Part shown: positions 43,680 to 50,655 of the stretch, in pieces
Position numbering within the stretch: position 1 is the stretch's first letter
Layout of the letters: each line of letters begins with the position of its first letter
From: Paenibacillus andongensis
GTDB lineage: Bacteria > Bacillota > Bacilli > Paenibacillales > NBRC-103111
Assembly (NCBI RefSeq): GCF_025369935.1
Contig: NZ_CP104467.1
Coordinates: 6,951,001 to 7,015,000 of the forward strand
Reading direction: 5' to 3'
DNA: 64,000 bases
Made by a program: the position numbers and the translations under genes
The notes under the pieces: generated by a model
Told to the model about the DNA's origin: nothing
The model's input: only the letters and a program-made list of their open reading frames with translations
Databases searched by the model: none

Positions 43680-43838
43680 TTGAAGATCATGATTTCAGCT
43701 TCGGAAGCCATGGAAAAAGGAGTCTGGTCAGAGATCCTTCGACTCTTCGGGAGAGATAAAGATGAGGAGATATGGCCTCAGGAAGAGTTTATTTTGACGG
43801 AGGAGCAAGCGCTTAAGTTGAATCTTATAAAGAAATGA
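43680..43838 (+). CDS. Small (52-residue) protein
   Basis: A TTG start at 43680 lies seven bases after a strong CAGGAGGTG. The peptide runs KIMISASEAMEKGVWSEILR, then RDKDEEIWPQEEFILTEEQA and ends LNLIKK. The pattern (SASEAMEKGVW...FxLTExxAxxL) is one I associate with short Paenibacillaceae proteins of unknown role. No membrane segment. It is the last non-cassette gene before the integron-like array. Confidence 0.65.
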   Translation: MKIMISASEAMEKGVWSEILRLFGRDKDEEIWPQEEFILTEEQALKLNLIKK

Positions 43839-43889
43839 CTTATAACGATGCCAAAGAAGGCCAACCAATAGTAATAGTGGGTGGTCTTT

Positions 43890-44056
43890 TTTCTAGTACT
43901 TTTAGAGGAGGGCAGCCTATTCACTGGCTTTAGGCGCGTTAGCGCCGGGTCCGCTGGACTTAGCCAATGCAGGTGTGTATGATGAATCCACTTCCTCGGC
44001 ATACCTCTTGCAGACCACGGATCGCTTGCGATCCGCTGCGGGAAATGGTGATAGCT
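43890..44056 (-). repeat. attC-like element A (cassette 8), degenerate
   Basis: Keeps the inner hairpin GGCGCG-TTA-CGCC, the CACTGGCTTT..TTAGCCAATG stem, GCAGACC and the hairpin GGATCGC-TT-GCGATCC. The distal arm and its core are lost. The proximal core reads GATAGCT (44050-44056) where GTTAGCT is expected, one change in the invariant part. End of the array. Confidence 0.75.
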
Positions 44057-44160
44057 GATGGGGCCTTGAGTTGCTAGCAAAAATTGGTTGGTTTTATTTC
44101 TTCTAATTCAATATTTTGGATCGTACTATAAAAATAATACCCACATTTGATGTGGGTGAT

Positions 44161-44451
44161 TCATTGACCATTCCAGTTCATAGCTCCGTGTATGAAACTT
44201 AAAATAACGACTTGATCTTCTTCAATTCTATAAATCATTCTATATCGGTGAATAAATATTTCTCTTACATCCTGATCGTTAACTTCAGGTACGATTCTCC
44301 CTCTATTCGGAAAAAGGTTCAACGTTTTAGCTCTTTCCATTGCATCATATAAAAATGAGAGAGCGTATCCTGGGGAATCTTGATGTATATATTCTACTGC
44401 TCTTTCTAAATCATTACTTGCAGTTTCAGTCCATACTACTGATTTAGCCAT
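44161..44451 (-). CDS. ParE/RelE-type toxin (cassette 8)
   Basis: A 96-residue toxin of the ParE/RelE fold: VVWTETASNDLERAVEYIHQ at the N-terminus and the C-terminal IFIHRYRMIYRIEEDQVVIL followed by FIHGAMNW, the usual end of the family. ParE-like members poison gyrase; RelE-like ones cut ribosome-bound mRNA; the sequence alone leans to ParE. It overlaps the antitoxin gene by 16 bases. Such addiction modules are common in large integron arrays, where they may stabilise the array. Confidence 0.88.
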   Translation of the reverse strand: MAKSVVWTETASNDLERAVEYIHQDSPGYALSFLYDAMERAKTLNLFPNRGRIVPEVNDQDVREIFIHRYRMIYRIEEDQVVILSFIHGAMNWNGQ

Positions 44452-44618
44452 TTAGACATTCGTTTCTCCATTTCTTCATGAGATATAACGTTACGCTTGT
44501 CTAAGTCATCAAGTCCTTGTTGGATCTTCTTTCGAACATATAATGTATACTGAATGTCTTCGAGTGAGCAATCATCAGGTAAATTGTCAATTATTTGTTT
44601 CACTTCGTCTTTAAGCAT
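44436..44618 (-). CDS. Antitoxin partner of the ParE-type toxin (cassette 8)
   Basis: About 60 residues from ATG 44618, with GAGGTG six bases upstream; an ATG at 44627 is upstream of that spacing. The sequence LKDEVKQIIDNLPDDCSLED, then YVRKKIQQGLDDLDKRNVIS and HEEMEKRMSKWLN, is typical of short antitoxins paired with ParE/RelE toxins in Firmicutes and other bacteria. The C-terminal helix would bind the toxin. First gene of the cassette, as usual for antitoxins. Confidence 0.8.
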   Translation of the reverse strand: MLKDEVKQIIDNLPDDCSLEDIQYTLYVRKKIQQGLDDLDKRNVISHEEMEKRMSKWLNQ

Positions 44619-44717
44619 GATTATCACCTCAAAAATAATTATAACATATATTCCAATTTAACTTCTACGAAAACACCCACACAATAAGGGTTTTAATAAA
44701 TATCACTTCGCCCTTTT

Positions 44718-44880
44718 AGCTAACGTTCTTGTATTCACGAACCCGAGAAGCTTAAGGCGCGTTAGCGCCGGGTCCGATGGACTTAGCCAGTGCAGGGGTG
44801 TCTGCCTGAATTCACTTCCTCGAAATGCCTCGGGCAGACCAAGGAGGCTTATCCCCCGCCGCGTGAATACGGTGTTAGCT
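44718..44880 (-). repeat. attC-like element B (cassette 7)
   Basis: Cores AGCTAAC (44718-44724) and GTTAGCT (44874-44880). Outer arms TATTCACG/CGTGAATA. Inner hairpin GGCGCG-TTA-CGCC and the stem GTCTGCC/GGGCAGAC. The stem normally reading CACTGGCT/AGCCAGTG is eroded on one side (GAGAAGCTTAAG). 163 bp. Confidence 0.85.
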
Positions 44881-44894
44881 GATGTCATTGCCTT

Positions 44895-45658
44895 CTATGA
44901 GCTGCTTAATCGGTCATTTAGTATCTCTTTAAGTTTCAACGCTTTAGTATTAAATGGATCTATTTCAAGTATTCTTTCTATCCAGTTTAATGACTTAATA
45001 TAATTTCTAAGTTTGTAGTGTATTCTACTTAGTTCAAAAGACAACTCAATATCAAATACCCTAAGGTTAAATAATCTTTCCAAATATTCTAAGGATACTT
45101 TATAATTATTTACTTGAATATTCATCAATCCTATATTCCATAAAGCATCTTCATTATCTGGATTTTGTTCAAGAAGCTTATTAAGCTCAAATAAAGCCTC
45201 TTTACGGTGATCTAAATTCCAAAGTACTAATCCATAATTTAATATTGTTTCTTCTTGGTTTCTATTAAAATTTAGAGATTCTTCATATGCTTCTTTTGCC
45301 AGGACTAAGTTATTGACACGTTCGAAATATACGCCCAGGTAATAGAAAGTGTCTTCTGATTGATTATTTACTTAATTGCTTTCTTAAACTGATCATAGGC
45401 TTCAGTAAATCTTCCTTGCATTAAATATACGCGCCCTATATTTGTAATTGGACGCTCCCAAGTCGGCTCTAACTTACTCAGCCTATTAAACCAATCTAAT
45501 GCTGCTTCATAATTTCCCAACGTCAACTCGCAGCATCCTAAATAATTCATCGAATCTGTAACATCTACATTGATTGTATATGATTGTAAAAAGTAACCAT
45601 ACGCTTCCCTGTACTTACCCTCTGCATATAAATCATCTCCTTGGTTATACAGAGACAT
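44895..45658 (-). pseudogene. TPR-repeat protein gene with one frameshift (cassette 7)
   Basis: The ATG at 45658 opens a frame of 96 residues with tetratricopeptide repeats (EAYGYFLQSYTINVDVTDSM; NYEAALDWFNRLSKLEPTWE) that ends at TAA 45368-45370. The repeats continue in the adjacent frame at that point (DTFYYLGVYFERVNNL, KEALFELNKLLEQNPDNEDA, SLNWIERILEIDPFNTKALK) to 44895. One missing base near 45370 explains this; the whole would be about 254 residues with six or seven TPR motifs. TPRs bind proteins. Good gene quality apart from the shift. Confidence 0.8.
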
Positions 45659-45705
45659 GGTTAATCCTCCTGGAAATACTTCTAATATAATGCTGCAATG
45701 ATTTC

Positions 45706-45867
45706 AGCTAAAGTTGTTGTGTTCCCGACGCCTTACCGACTTAAGCCCCATAGGGGCGGCCGCGACGCGGTTAGTCGGAGCAGGTGTGTCTGCTGAATAT
45801 GCTTCCCCGAAGTTCCTCTTGCAGACCAAGGCTCCGTAGGAGCCGCAGCGTGAATATGATGTTATCC
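45706..45867 (-). repeat. attC-like element C (cassette 6)
   Basis: Cores AGCTAAA (45706-45712; last base changed from C) and GTTATCC (45861-45867). Hairpins GCCCC-ATA-GGGGC and GGCTCC-GTA-GGAGCC, stem ACCGACT/AGTCGG. Length 162. The proximal core also supplies the TAA stop of the cassette gene. Confidence 0.85.
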
Positions 45868-46473
45868 GATGCCCATTCGCTCCTCTGAGATACTAGACAA
45901 AATACTTTCAATCTGTTCTCGAGTAATAATAAAAATATTTGTTGTATCGAAGGTATTCTTCTCAGCGCTCTTTAAGAAACTTAAATAATTTAAGGTTTTA
46001 ATAAACGCTCTGAATTGCCTTTCATTCCAAGGTATAAGTATAGCTACCCTGCCTAATGCAGAAGCGTTAATAATTCCACCAATTAAATGTTTTTGAGTAA
46101 CAGCATTTTCTATTTCAATAGATATAAAGCACCTAGCATTTAAATTCATAAAAAGTTTTTCATCTAAATCTGAAACTATATTATATGAATATCTTCCTAA
46201 ATTATGTAGATGTGAACTTAATAATCTCGTACAAAAATCATAAACATTTTTATTTCTAATTAATTGATTGTAATCAAGTATGTATGATTCTTCATAGGCG
46301 AAAGGACCAACTACGAGATCTAATCGCGGAGAGTAAATATCGCTACTAATTGAAGCTGACCATTCGGTCCTTATTAAGTGTTGGTCGAAAATCACCTCCA
46401 ATTTCTCTGCTAACTGTCTTTGAAATATTGCCACTGAATTGTGAACTTCTCTAGGGAAATGATCTCTTCTCAT
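45862..46473 (-). CDS. Orphan cassette-6 protein, possibly nuclease-like
   Basis: A 203-residue AT-rich gene. The N-terminal part (FPREVHNSVAIFQRQLAEKL) is followed by SPRLDLVVGPF and, after a gap, FISIEIENAVTQKHLIGGII. The spacing of an Asp in a beta-strand context and an ExE after it resembles PD-(D/E)XK endonuclease-like folds, but the Lys is not obvious and I would not assign activity. The TAA stop lies inside the attC core (45862-45864), so the element ends the reading frame. ATG 46473 starts close to the core of element D. Confidence 0.65.
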   Translation of the reverse strand: MRRDHFPREVHNSVAIFQRQLAEKLEVIFDQHLIRTEWSASISSDIYSPRLDLVVGPFAYEESYILDYNQLIRNKNVYDFCTRLLSSHLHNLGRYSYNIVSDLDEKLFMNLNARCFISIEIENAVTQKHLIGGIINASALGRVAILIPWNERQFRAFIKTLNYLSFLKSAEKNTFDTTNIFIITREQIESILSSISEERMGIG

Positions 46474-46502
46474 TTAATTATCTCCTATTTTGAATGGGTT
46501 TC

Positions 46503-46665
46503 GGATAAAGTTCTTGTATTCACGAACCCTCACTGGCTTAAGGGAGCGTAGCGACCGGGTCCAATGGACTTAGCCAGTTCAGGGTTGTCTGCTGATTTCG
46601 CTTCCTCGAAAACCCTCTTGCAGATCAAGGGCCGTTAGGCCCGCCGCGTGAATACGGTGTTAGCT
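46503..46665 (-). repeat. attC-like element D (cassette 5)
   Basis: Cores GGATAAA (46503-46509; last base changed) and GTTAGCT (46659-46665). Outer arms TATTCACG/CGTGAATA, CACTGGCT/AGCCAGT stem, hairpin GGGCC-GTTA-GGCCC. 163 bp. Confidence 0.85.
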
Positions 46666-46691
46666 GATGCCTCCGGCAACTCGAGTTACAA

Positions 46692-47300
46692 TCAAGATTC
46701 CTTATTAAAATCTCTTACAAATTCTACTATATCTTTGAAGTATGGTATTTCTAATAGTATAGGGTTAATTGTTTTTAATTCAGTTACAAATTCTTTGGTT
46801 TTGTTTATTAGCTCATCTTCAAACTGTTTCCAGTTTATAGTTTGATCTATGATTTCAGATTTCCGTGCTCCAATTAATAATTCCTTATTAATCTCTATGA
46901 CCTTCATTCTTCCAACCATTAAAAACCTTAATTCACTAATGGTCAATAGATCGTCTTGTTTGCATATTTCTAGCCATGTTATTGGGTTTTCAATGTATTT
47001 GACAGCAACATAATTACTCTTTTTCAAGCACTTGTAAGCTTCTATAAGATGTGAAAAATGAGTGCTTATTATTTCTGATAATCCACGAATTTCCTGCAAT
47101 TCTTTCTCATTATCACTTGATGGGTAATATAAGTAACAGTGCTTGTTGATCTCCATTGAAAACCAACCATATATACTCTTGAACTCTCTTGTAATATCTT
47201 CATAATTTAATTTTTTTAATTCTTTAATGTCTTCTTCAAAGATTTTATACCTTATTAAAAAAATGCTACTCACCTCAATTACTAGCAAAATGTGTTTCAA
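46692..47300 (-). CDS. Orphan cassette-5 protein
   Basis: An AT-rich frame of up to 202 residues, helical and charged (FEEDIKELKKLNYEDITREF; TEFVTELKTINPILLEIPYF-like end). No family recognised. The first in-frame TTG (47300) has no ribosome site. A good GAGGTGAG lies seven bases before an ATT codon at 47264 (residue 13), so the true start may be that ATT or a lost codon. The gene begins 17 bases from the core of element E. Confidence 0.6.
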   Translation of the reverse strand: MKHILLVIEVSSIFLIRYKIFEEDIKELKKLNYEDITREFKSIYGWFSMEINKHCYLYYPSSDNEKELQEIRGLSEIISTHFSHLIEAYKCLKKSNYVAVKYIENPITWLEICKQDDLLTISELRFLMVGRMKVIEINKELLIGARKSEIIDQTINWKQFEDELINKTKEFVTELKTINPILLEIPYFKDIVEFVRDFNKES

Positions 47301-47316
47301 TATTTTCAGAGGTTTC

Positions 47317-47478
47317 AGCTAACGTTGTTGTATTCACTACGCCCCACCACCTTAAGCCACAAAGTGGCGGCCGCGATGCGGTTAGGTGGTGCGGGTGTGT
47401 CCGCCTGAATTATCTTCTCCGAAATGCCTCGGGCGGACCGAGGGCCGAATGGACCGAAGCGTGAATATGGTGTTAGAT
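47317..47478 (-). repeat. attC-like element E (cassette 4)
   Basis: Cores AGCTAAC (47317-47323) and GTTAGAT (47472-47478). Inner hairpin GCCAC-AAA-GTGGC, stem CACCACCT/AGGTGGTG, GTCCGCC/GGGCGGAC in place of GTCTGCC/GGGCAGAC. 162 bp. Confidence 0.87.
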
Positions 47479-47502
47479 GATGTCACAGTCCCTCAGTTAA
47501 GC

Positions 47503-47826
47503 TTACAAATTCCTCTTTATCTTCTTGTAAATAGTTCTTAACAGGTTTTTAAGTTTACTAGGTTTAACAATCCGAATATCCTTGACCTGAATATCACCTT
47601 TTAGTTGATAAAGACCTTCCCTTTGATTTCCTTTTAGATAGCTTTCAAACAGTTCAATTCCAGAGTCATATTTGTCCTTAAGATCACTTCTAGCTGGATC
47701 TTTCATTCGCAATTTTAATTCTCCCAAAATTTGTTCAACCTCAAAGTATTCTAATTTCATCATCCTACTTGAACAATATGTATCGAAGCTTGAAAAAGCC
47801 CCTATTAGAAAATCATCTAGGAACAT
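47503..47826 (-). CDS. Orphan cassette-4 protein (second gene)
   Basis: A 107-residue soluble protein: FLDDFLIGAFSSFDTYCSSR, then a helical middle (YFEVEQILGELKLRMKDPAR) and a Lys/Arg-rich C-terminus. No family recognised. ATG 47826 follows the disrupted first gene of the same cassette by 12 bases, so both probably formed one unit. ATGGGAAGAA before the start contains a usable GGGAAG site. Confidence 0.6.
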   Translation of the reverse strand: MFLDDFLIGAFSSFDTYCSSRMMKLEYFEVEQILGELKLRMKDPARSDLKDKYDSGIELFESYLKGNQREGLYQLKGDIQVKDIRIVKPSKLKNLLRTIYKKIKRNL

Positions 47827-47838
47827 ATTCTTCCCATT

Positions 47839-48102
47839 TTAAATCAACTTCTCACCTAATTTATGAAAATCAAATCCAACAGACCACGCTTGAATGGACC
47901 ATTTTGCTTCTTCTAAAAATAAATCCCTAATAAGTTCTAATGGAAAGTATAACTGCTCGTTCTCCATCACAAAATTAATTACTTCTCTTCTAAATTCTTG
48001 ATTTGAATCAGAAAACTCTTTTGCATGGTTTCCATTCTAATTAAAAATAATTTTGTTTTGCTCTTGGGAACTGTATCCCGTTGTAAAAGATAATAGCTCC
48101 AT
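47839..48102 (-). pseudogene. Cassette-4 first gene with an in-frame amber codon
   Basis: An 87-codon frame from ATG 48102 (AAAGGGCGAATTTA before it) reads ELLSFTTGYSSQEQNKIIFN, then TAG at 48037-48039, then without a frame change NGNHAKEFSDSNQEFRREVI, LELIRDLFLEEAKWSIQAWS and ends GEKLI. The two parts join smoothly in one frame, so one base change explains the stop. A restart at ATG 47967 would give only 42 residues. Function unknown. Confidence 0.65.
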
Positions 48103-48127
48103 TAAATTCGCCCTTTACTGTGATTTC

Positions 48128-48288
48128 ATCTAACGTTCTTGTATTCACGAACCCTCACCACCTTAAGGACCGTTAGGTCCGGCCGCGATGCGATTAGGTG
48201 GTGCAGAGTTGTCTGCCTGAATTTACTTCCTCGAAACCCATCTGGCAGACCGAGGGCGTCAGCCCGAAGCTTGAATACGGTGTTATCC
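48128..48288 (-). repeat. attC-like element F (cassette 3)
   Basis: Cores ATCTAAC (48128-48134) and GTTATCC (48282-48288). Outer arms TATTCACG/CTTGAATA, hairpins GGACC-GTTA-GGTCC and GGGC-GTCA-GCCC, stem CACCACCT/AGGTGGTG. 161 bp. Confidence 0.87.
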
Positions 48289-48313
48289 GAAGGAACTGGC
48301 CTCTTAGAATTGC

Positions 48314-49039
48314 TCACAAAATGTTTTCATTGACTTCAAGTTGATTAAAGTAATGGTTAATGTAATATGTATTCATCTCAGTGTATAAATTATATATTTC
48401 CCAACACTCAAACCCCCTTGGTGGAATGACCTGTTCTTGTTTAGTAGTTAAATACATATTTATTGAATGCTGTTTAGAAGGTCTATTAAATATTGAGTAA
48501 ATAATTGTAATATAAAAATTATTAAACCTTTCACTATAGACATTACTTGGATGTTCGTCATCAAAGTGGAACTCTCTTTCATTTCCACTTACAACCAGCA
48601 TGAATCTTAATTGATCTGACAAAGGATTAAACTCGAAGGGTAGTTCAATATGATGATACTTATTTTTAGGGATGTAATTATAGGAACTATCAACGAAGTC
48701 TCCGCAAACTCTAAATATTACAGGTACAAAAAGATTATCCCGCTTTAACCCTGGAGTAATATTGTAATAAGGTAGTTTCTCTGTTTCAGTAAATTCGATA
48801 GTTCTTTTTATTGTATTTGTATTTACACTTTGAGGGCTATTATGGATAGAGATATGTTGACCTCTATATGGTAAATACATTTCAGAGGCATCTGTATTAA
48901 TGAGTTCTTGAAATGTATCCTTTGGAATTCTCACCTGTTTTTGTCCAGGAAATTGGATATTTAAATCATTACTCTTTAATTCCACCACAGTAAATAAAGT
49001 CTTTAGTACTCCGTTTGTTTTTATTGTAAAACGCTTCAT
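48314..49039 (-). CDS. Orphan cassette-3 protein
   Basis: A 241-residue protein, beta-rich, beginning KRFTIKTNGVLKTLFTVVEL and containing RIPKDTFQELINTDASEMYL and NPLSDQLRFMLVVSGNEREF. No membrane segment or signal peptide. No family recognised. ATG 49039 lies near the core of element G. A typical integron cassette gene: single, AT-rich, without its own promoter that I can see. Confidence 0.7.
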   Translation of the reverse strand: MKRFTIKTNGVLKTLFTVVELKSNDLNIQFPGQKQVRIPKDTFQELINTDASEMYLPYRGQHISIHNSPQSVNTNTIKRTIEFTETEKLPYYNITPGLKRDNLFVPVIFRVCGDFVDSSYNYIPKNKYHHIELPFEFNPLSDQLRFMLVVSGNEREFHFDDEHPSNVYSERFNNFYITIIYSIFNRPSKQHSINMYLTTKQEQVIPPRGFECWEIYNLYTEMNTYYINHYFNQLEVNENIL

Positions 49040-49105
49040 TGATTCACACTCCAGTATTACAGCCTCATCGATTTAGAATTTTATTTGAAAAGTTCAGTTC
49101 TTTCG

Positions 49106-49265
49106 GGATAACGTTGTTGTGTTCCCGAACCCTCACCGACTAAGGCCCTTAGGCCGGGCGCGATGCGCTTAGTCGGTGCAGGGTTGTCTGCCTGATTCCA
49201 CTTCCCCGAATTTCCTCGGGCAGACCAAGGAGCGTCAGCTCCGCAGCGGGAACACGGTGTTATAC
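49106..49265 (-). repeat. attC-like element G (cassette 2)
   Basis: Cores GGATAAC (49106-49112) and GTTATAC (49259-49265). Both outer arms changed together, to TGTTCCCG/CGGGAACA, keeping the pairing seen as TATTCACG/CGTGAATA elsewhere. Stem CACCGACT/AGTCGGTG, hairpin GGAGC-GTCA-GCTCC. 160 bp. Confidence 0.9.
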
Positions 49266-49288
49266 GACGTCCTTTCTTCATCGAGTTA

Positions 49289-49759
49289 TCATTCAAAATT
49301 GTTTGTTCGATGTTTAATAGTATCTCTAGCTCTTATAAGTCTTTTATAAGGTAATTCTGGAAAGTGGTTACCCCAGAGTCTGAAATACTCTTCATTACCT
49401 AAATTTTTTAGTTTTGTAATTTCTCTAAATATAATGTTCATTAATGATTTAAGCTCAACCTTATCTTCATAGACACATACACCTTCATCTAAATCATATG
49501 TAGAAAAATTATCATCAAATTCAAAGACATTAAATAAACAAATATTGGTCTCTTGTTTAACAAAAATTCTATATTCACCTAGTTCAGTTTGAACTCTTAC
49601 AATTACTTCATTGGCACCCTCGGCTAACGTGGAAATCCTATCAGTGAACTCATACACAAAATCAGTTAGAAAAGATCCTGGTATGTAAAACTGTTTGTCA
49701 TCACTAGTAAAATTTATATTTATCCATCCCAAATGCTCTAATTGTAAAGTAAGATTCAT
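49289..49759 (-). CDS. Orphan cassette-2 protein
   Basis: A 156-residue acidic protein: NLTLQLEHLGWININFTSDD, SFLTDFVYEFTDRISTLAEG, then LGEYRIFVKQETNICLFNVF and a helical end. The opening resembles small immunity-type or DUF-style proteins found beside polymorphic toxins, but the match is only impressionistic. No family assigned. ATG 49759 lies 72 bases from the core of element H. Confidence 0.65.
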   Translation of the reverse strand: MNLTLQLEHLGWININFTSDDKQFYIPGSFLTDFVYEFTDRISTLAEGANEVIVRVQTELGEYRIFVKQETNICLFNVFEFDDNFSTYDLDEGVCVYEDKVELKSLMNIIFREITKLKNLGNEEYFRLWGNHFPELPYKRLIRARDTIKHRTNNFE

Positions 49760-49830
49760 ATTTATAAGCCCCAGAATTATGTATTAGAATAATGGTTTAA
49801 TTAGTTATTTGAACTTATCTAAAGGATGTC

Positions 49831-49994
49831 GTATAACGTTCTTGTATTCACGAAACCTCACTGGCTTAAGGGGCGAAAGCCCCTGGTCCGACCGGACTTA
49901 GCCAGTGCAGGGTTGTCTGCTTGAATCCGCTTCCTTGAATTACATCAGGCAAACCAAGGGCCGCAAGGCCCGCAGCGTGAATACGTTGTTATAA
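49831..49994 (-). repeat. attC-like element H (cassette 1)
   Basis: Cores GTATAAC (49831-49837) and GTTATAA (49988-49994). Outer arms TATTCACG/CGTGAATA, hairpins GGGGC-GAAA-GCCCC and GGGCC-GCAA-GGCCC, stem CACTGGCT/AGCCAGTG. 164 bp. The best-preserved copy. Confidence 0.9.
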
Positions 49995-50030
49995 GATGTC
50001 CCCGCCTTCGAAGAATTACTGTAGAAATTA

Positions 50031-50495
50031 CTATTCATTAATTAAAATCTGTTTTATTTTTCTTATACATTCCAGATGATGTTCCTCATGTTTTATATGA
50101 AATTGGAACATGTTTTTTATTGTTTTCACTCTTGGAATAAATGGTACAATTAGAGGTTGCTCTAATTTACCCTTCGAGTTTTCAATTATCGATTCTAATT
50201 GATTTTCTAAATTACTTACTATTTCCTTAAATACAGGTTCATCTCCCCAGCATTCTTTAGGAACTGTCCCTTTGGGAAAAATAGTATGATAGTGTAATGA
50301 TTCTCTTCTTTCCAATTTTATATTTGGAAAAATACCATGATCCCAGCCCACTAAAATATGACCCAAATTCCATCTAATATTATTAGAAAAACCTTCAGGT
50401 ATTAAATCAATTATATTATTCGGTAAATCTCTCACTTCATTTAAGGTTTCGGTTCTTATCTTCTTAAATTTATTGAAAATTTGTTTTTCATTCAT
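50031..50495 (-). CDS. DinB-like four-helix protein (cassette 1)
   Basis: A 154-residue protein of the DinB/YfiT-like metalloprotein superfamily. Metal-ligand type His residues occur in RWNLGHILVGWDHG (about residues 40-53) and FHIKHEEHHLECIRKI near the C-terminus. Members are often thiol transferases or of unknown role. ATG 50495 has AAGGAAAAGAG upstream. This cassette is nearest the integrase relic, so it would be the latest acquired if insertion occurs at attI. Confidence 0.82.
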   Translation of the reverse strand: MNEKQIFNKFKKIRTETLNEVRDLPNNIIDLIPEGFSNNIRWNLGHILVGWDHGIFPNIKLERRESLHYHTIFPKGTVPKECWGDEPVFKEIVSNLENQLESIIENSKGKLEQPLIVPFIPRVKTIKNMFQFHIKHEEHHLECIRKIKQILINE

Positions 50496-50541
50496 AGCAT
50501 CTCTTTTCCTTAGGATTGTCTAAAAAAGATGCGGGGATTTC

Positions 50542-50603
50542 TTATAACGTCTTTTTCACGAAATTCGTTGATACAATAAATTCAGTAGTATTTGTGAATT
50601 TCG
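50542..50603 (-). other. Candidate attI site
   Basis: The core TTATAAC (50542-50548) that opens cassette 1 is followed by CGTCTTTTTCACGAAATTCG. This resembles the distal arm of the attC elements (TAACGTTCTTGTATTCACGA) but lacks the rest of the fold. CGAAATTC (50559-50566) pairs with GAATTTCG (50596-50603). A single simple site next to the integrase gene is what attI should look like. Confidence 0.6.
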
Positions 50604-50655
50604 ATAATATTTCGGATTGCGGTGGATTTGTGTACTTACTGATGTTAGGTTTACA

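Noticed and set aside
44718..49994. Elements read as small protein genes (frames of about 60-75 residues across them)
   Set aside because: Frames across the repeats are not kept between copies, while stems covary; the elements are structured non-coding DNA.
43890..50603. The repeats as group I or group II introns, retron RNAs or IS ends
   Set aside because: No reverse transcriptase, transposase or intron core was seen, target duplications are absent, and the cassette-wise matching of cores fits integron attC recombination better.
43890..50603. CRISPR array
   Set aside because: Repeats are about 160 bases, spaced by whole genes, and no cas genes are present.
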